From: Isoetes engelmannii
Lineage: Eukaryota > Streptophyta > Lycopodiopsida > Isoetales > Isoetaceae
Direction: 5' to 3'
Assembly: GCA_011763485.2 (NCBI GenBank)
Contig: JAANSK020026688.1
Span: 1-29,010, forward strand
DNA: 29,010 bases
In this document: positions 28,684 through 29,010 of the stretch, piece by piece
Layout of the letters: every line of letters starts with the position of its first letter
Numbering within the stretch: position 1 is the first letter of the stretch
The notes under the pieces: model-generated
What the model was told of the DNA's origin: nothing
What the model saw: only the letters and a program-made list of their open reading frames with translations
Database searches by the model: none
Made by a program: the position numbers and the translations under genes

Positions 28684-29010
28684 TGTCACAGTTGTTGGAA
28701 GCTTGGCCAAGCATAGAATTGCAGACATAGAAGAAGATTTCTTAGTAGATCCACCACTTGATGTCAATGGCAGCCGGTTGGATAGCAAAAGATATCCAAT
28801 AATTCCAGATTATTGCTGTAAGAAGGACAGCCATTTAGCAGAGCTTCGAGGTGCTATAAAAGGTGACATGTTTAGGGGTTTGCGTATGCAACGATGTGTA
28901 GAAGGAAGTGACCTTGCCCGAGCGTTGGATTTCCAAAAGAAATTTGCAAAAGGGCTTATTAGTTGCATGAACATCAGGCTTGAAGAAGTTGAGATATTAT
29001 CCAAGATGAG
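28674..29010 (+). mobile_element. hAT-like transposase, later part (open to the window edge)
   Basis: In a different frame the sequence is open from about 28674 to the end: VTVVGSLAKHRIADIEEDF, then LVDPPLDVNGSRLDSKRYPI, DSHLAELRGAIKGDMFRGLR and CVEGSDLARALDFQKKFAKG. It appears to come from a more C-terminal part of the same transposase, while the expected catalytic-core start is absent between the two parts. An internal deletion that also changed frame is the simplest reading. The right end and terminal repeat lie outside the window. Confidence 0.6.

Overview
The window is nuclear DNA of a land plant. The two intact genes are plant families: a POLTERGEIST-type PP2C and a polyol/monosaccharide transporter. 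Both have GT-AG introns, and decayed plant genes and several classes of retroelement surround them. The mix of old LINE pieces, a Ty3/gypsy remnant and a hAT-like transposase suggests a fern or another seedless plant, but that is inference from overall character, not from a marker gene.

Layout, left to right. 1-1.2 kb: no gene seen. 1.2-3.5 kb: two adjoining, decayed LINE reverse-transcriptase fragments on the + strand. 3.6-4.45 kb: a region bounded by inverted repeats, with short GCTTCAGATC-type repeats inside. 5.08-5.43 kb: degenerate tandem repeats. 5.94-9.64 kb: the PP2C gene (four exons, 864 aa, + strand) with leader and poly(A) signal. 9.64-12.95 kb: nothing recognised. 12.95-18.06 kb: a gene graveyard, holding unassigned coding-like pieces, an ABCB transporter pseudogene (+) and a MINPP/phytase pseudogene (-). 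18.19-19.39 kb: a foldback with a 28-bp tandem duplication, a minisatellite, a poly(A)-tailed retroposed fragment with 17-bp target duplications, and a second foldback. 19.73-21.75 kb: a broken or multi-exon gene whose pieces look like a charged N-terminal region, a ParB/Srx-like domain and the C-terminal half of a beta-class DNA N4/N6 methyltransferase. 22.04-23.43 kb: a Ty3/gypsy integrase fossil abutting an antisense LINE fragment of the same family as the one at 1.8-3.5 kb. 24.29-24.68 kb: a small two-exon coding piece of unknown function. 25.56-27.26 kb: the transporter gene (two exons, 485 aa, + strand). 27.53-27.66 kb: a cluster of CCGGTAC motifs. 27.84 kb to the end: a hAT-like transposase that runs off the window.

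The genes do not form a pathway. The PP2C is the plasma-membrane phosphatase acting downstream of CLAVATA-type receptors in Arabidopsis, and the transporter is an MFS sugar/polyol carrier. The most unusual content is the ParB-like plus DNA-methyltransferase gene, a combination typical of phage and bacterial genomes. Next are a start-stop uORF that overlaps the PP2C start codon, and loss of the proton-coupling Asp in membrane segment 1 of the transporter.
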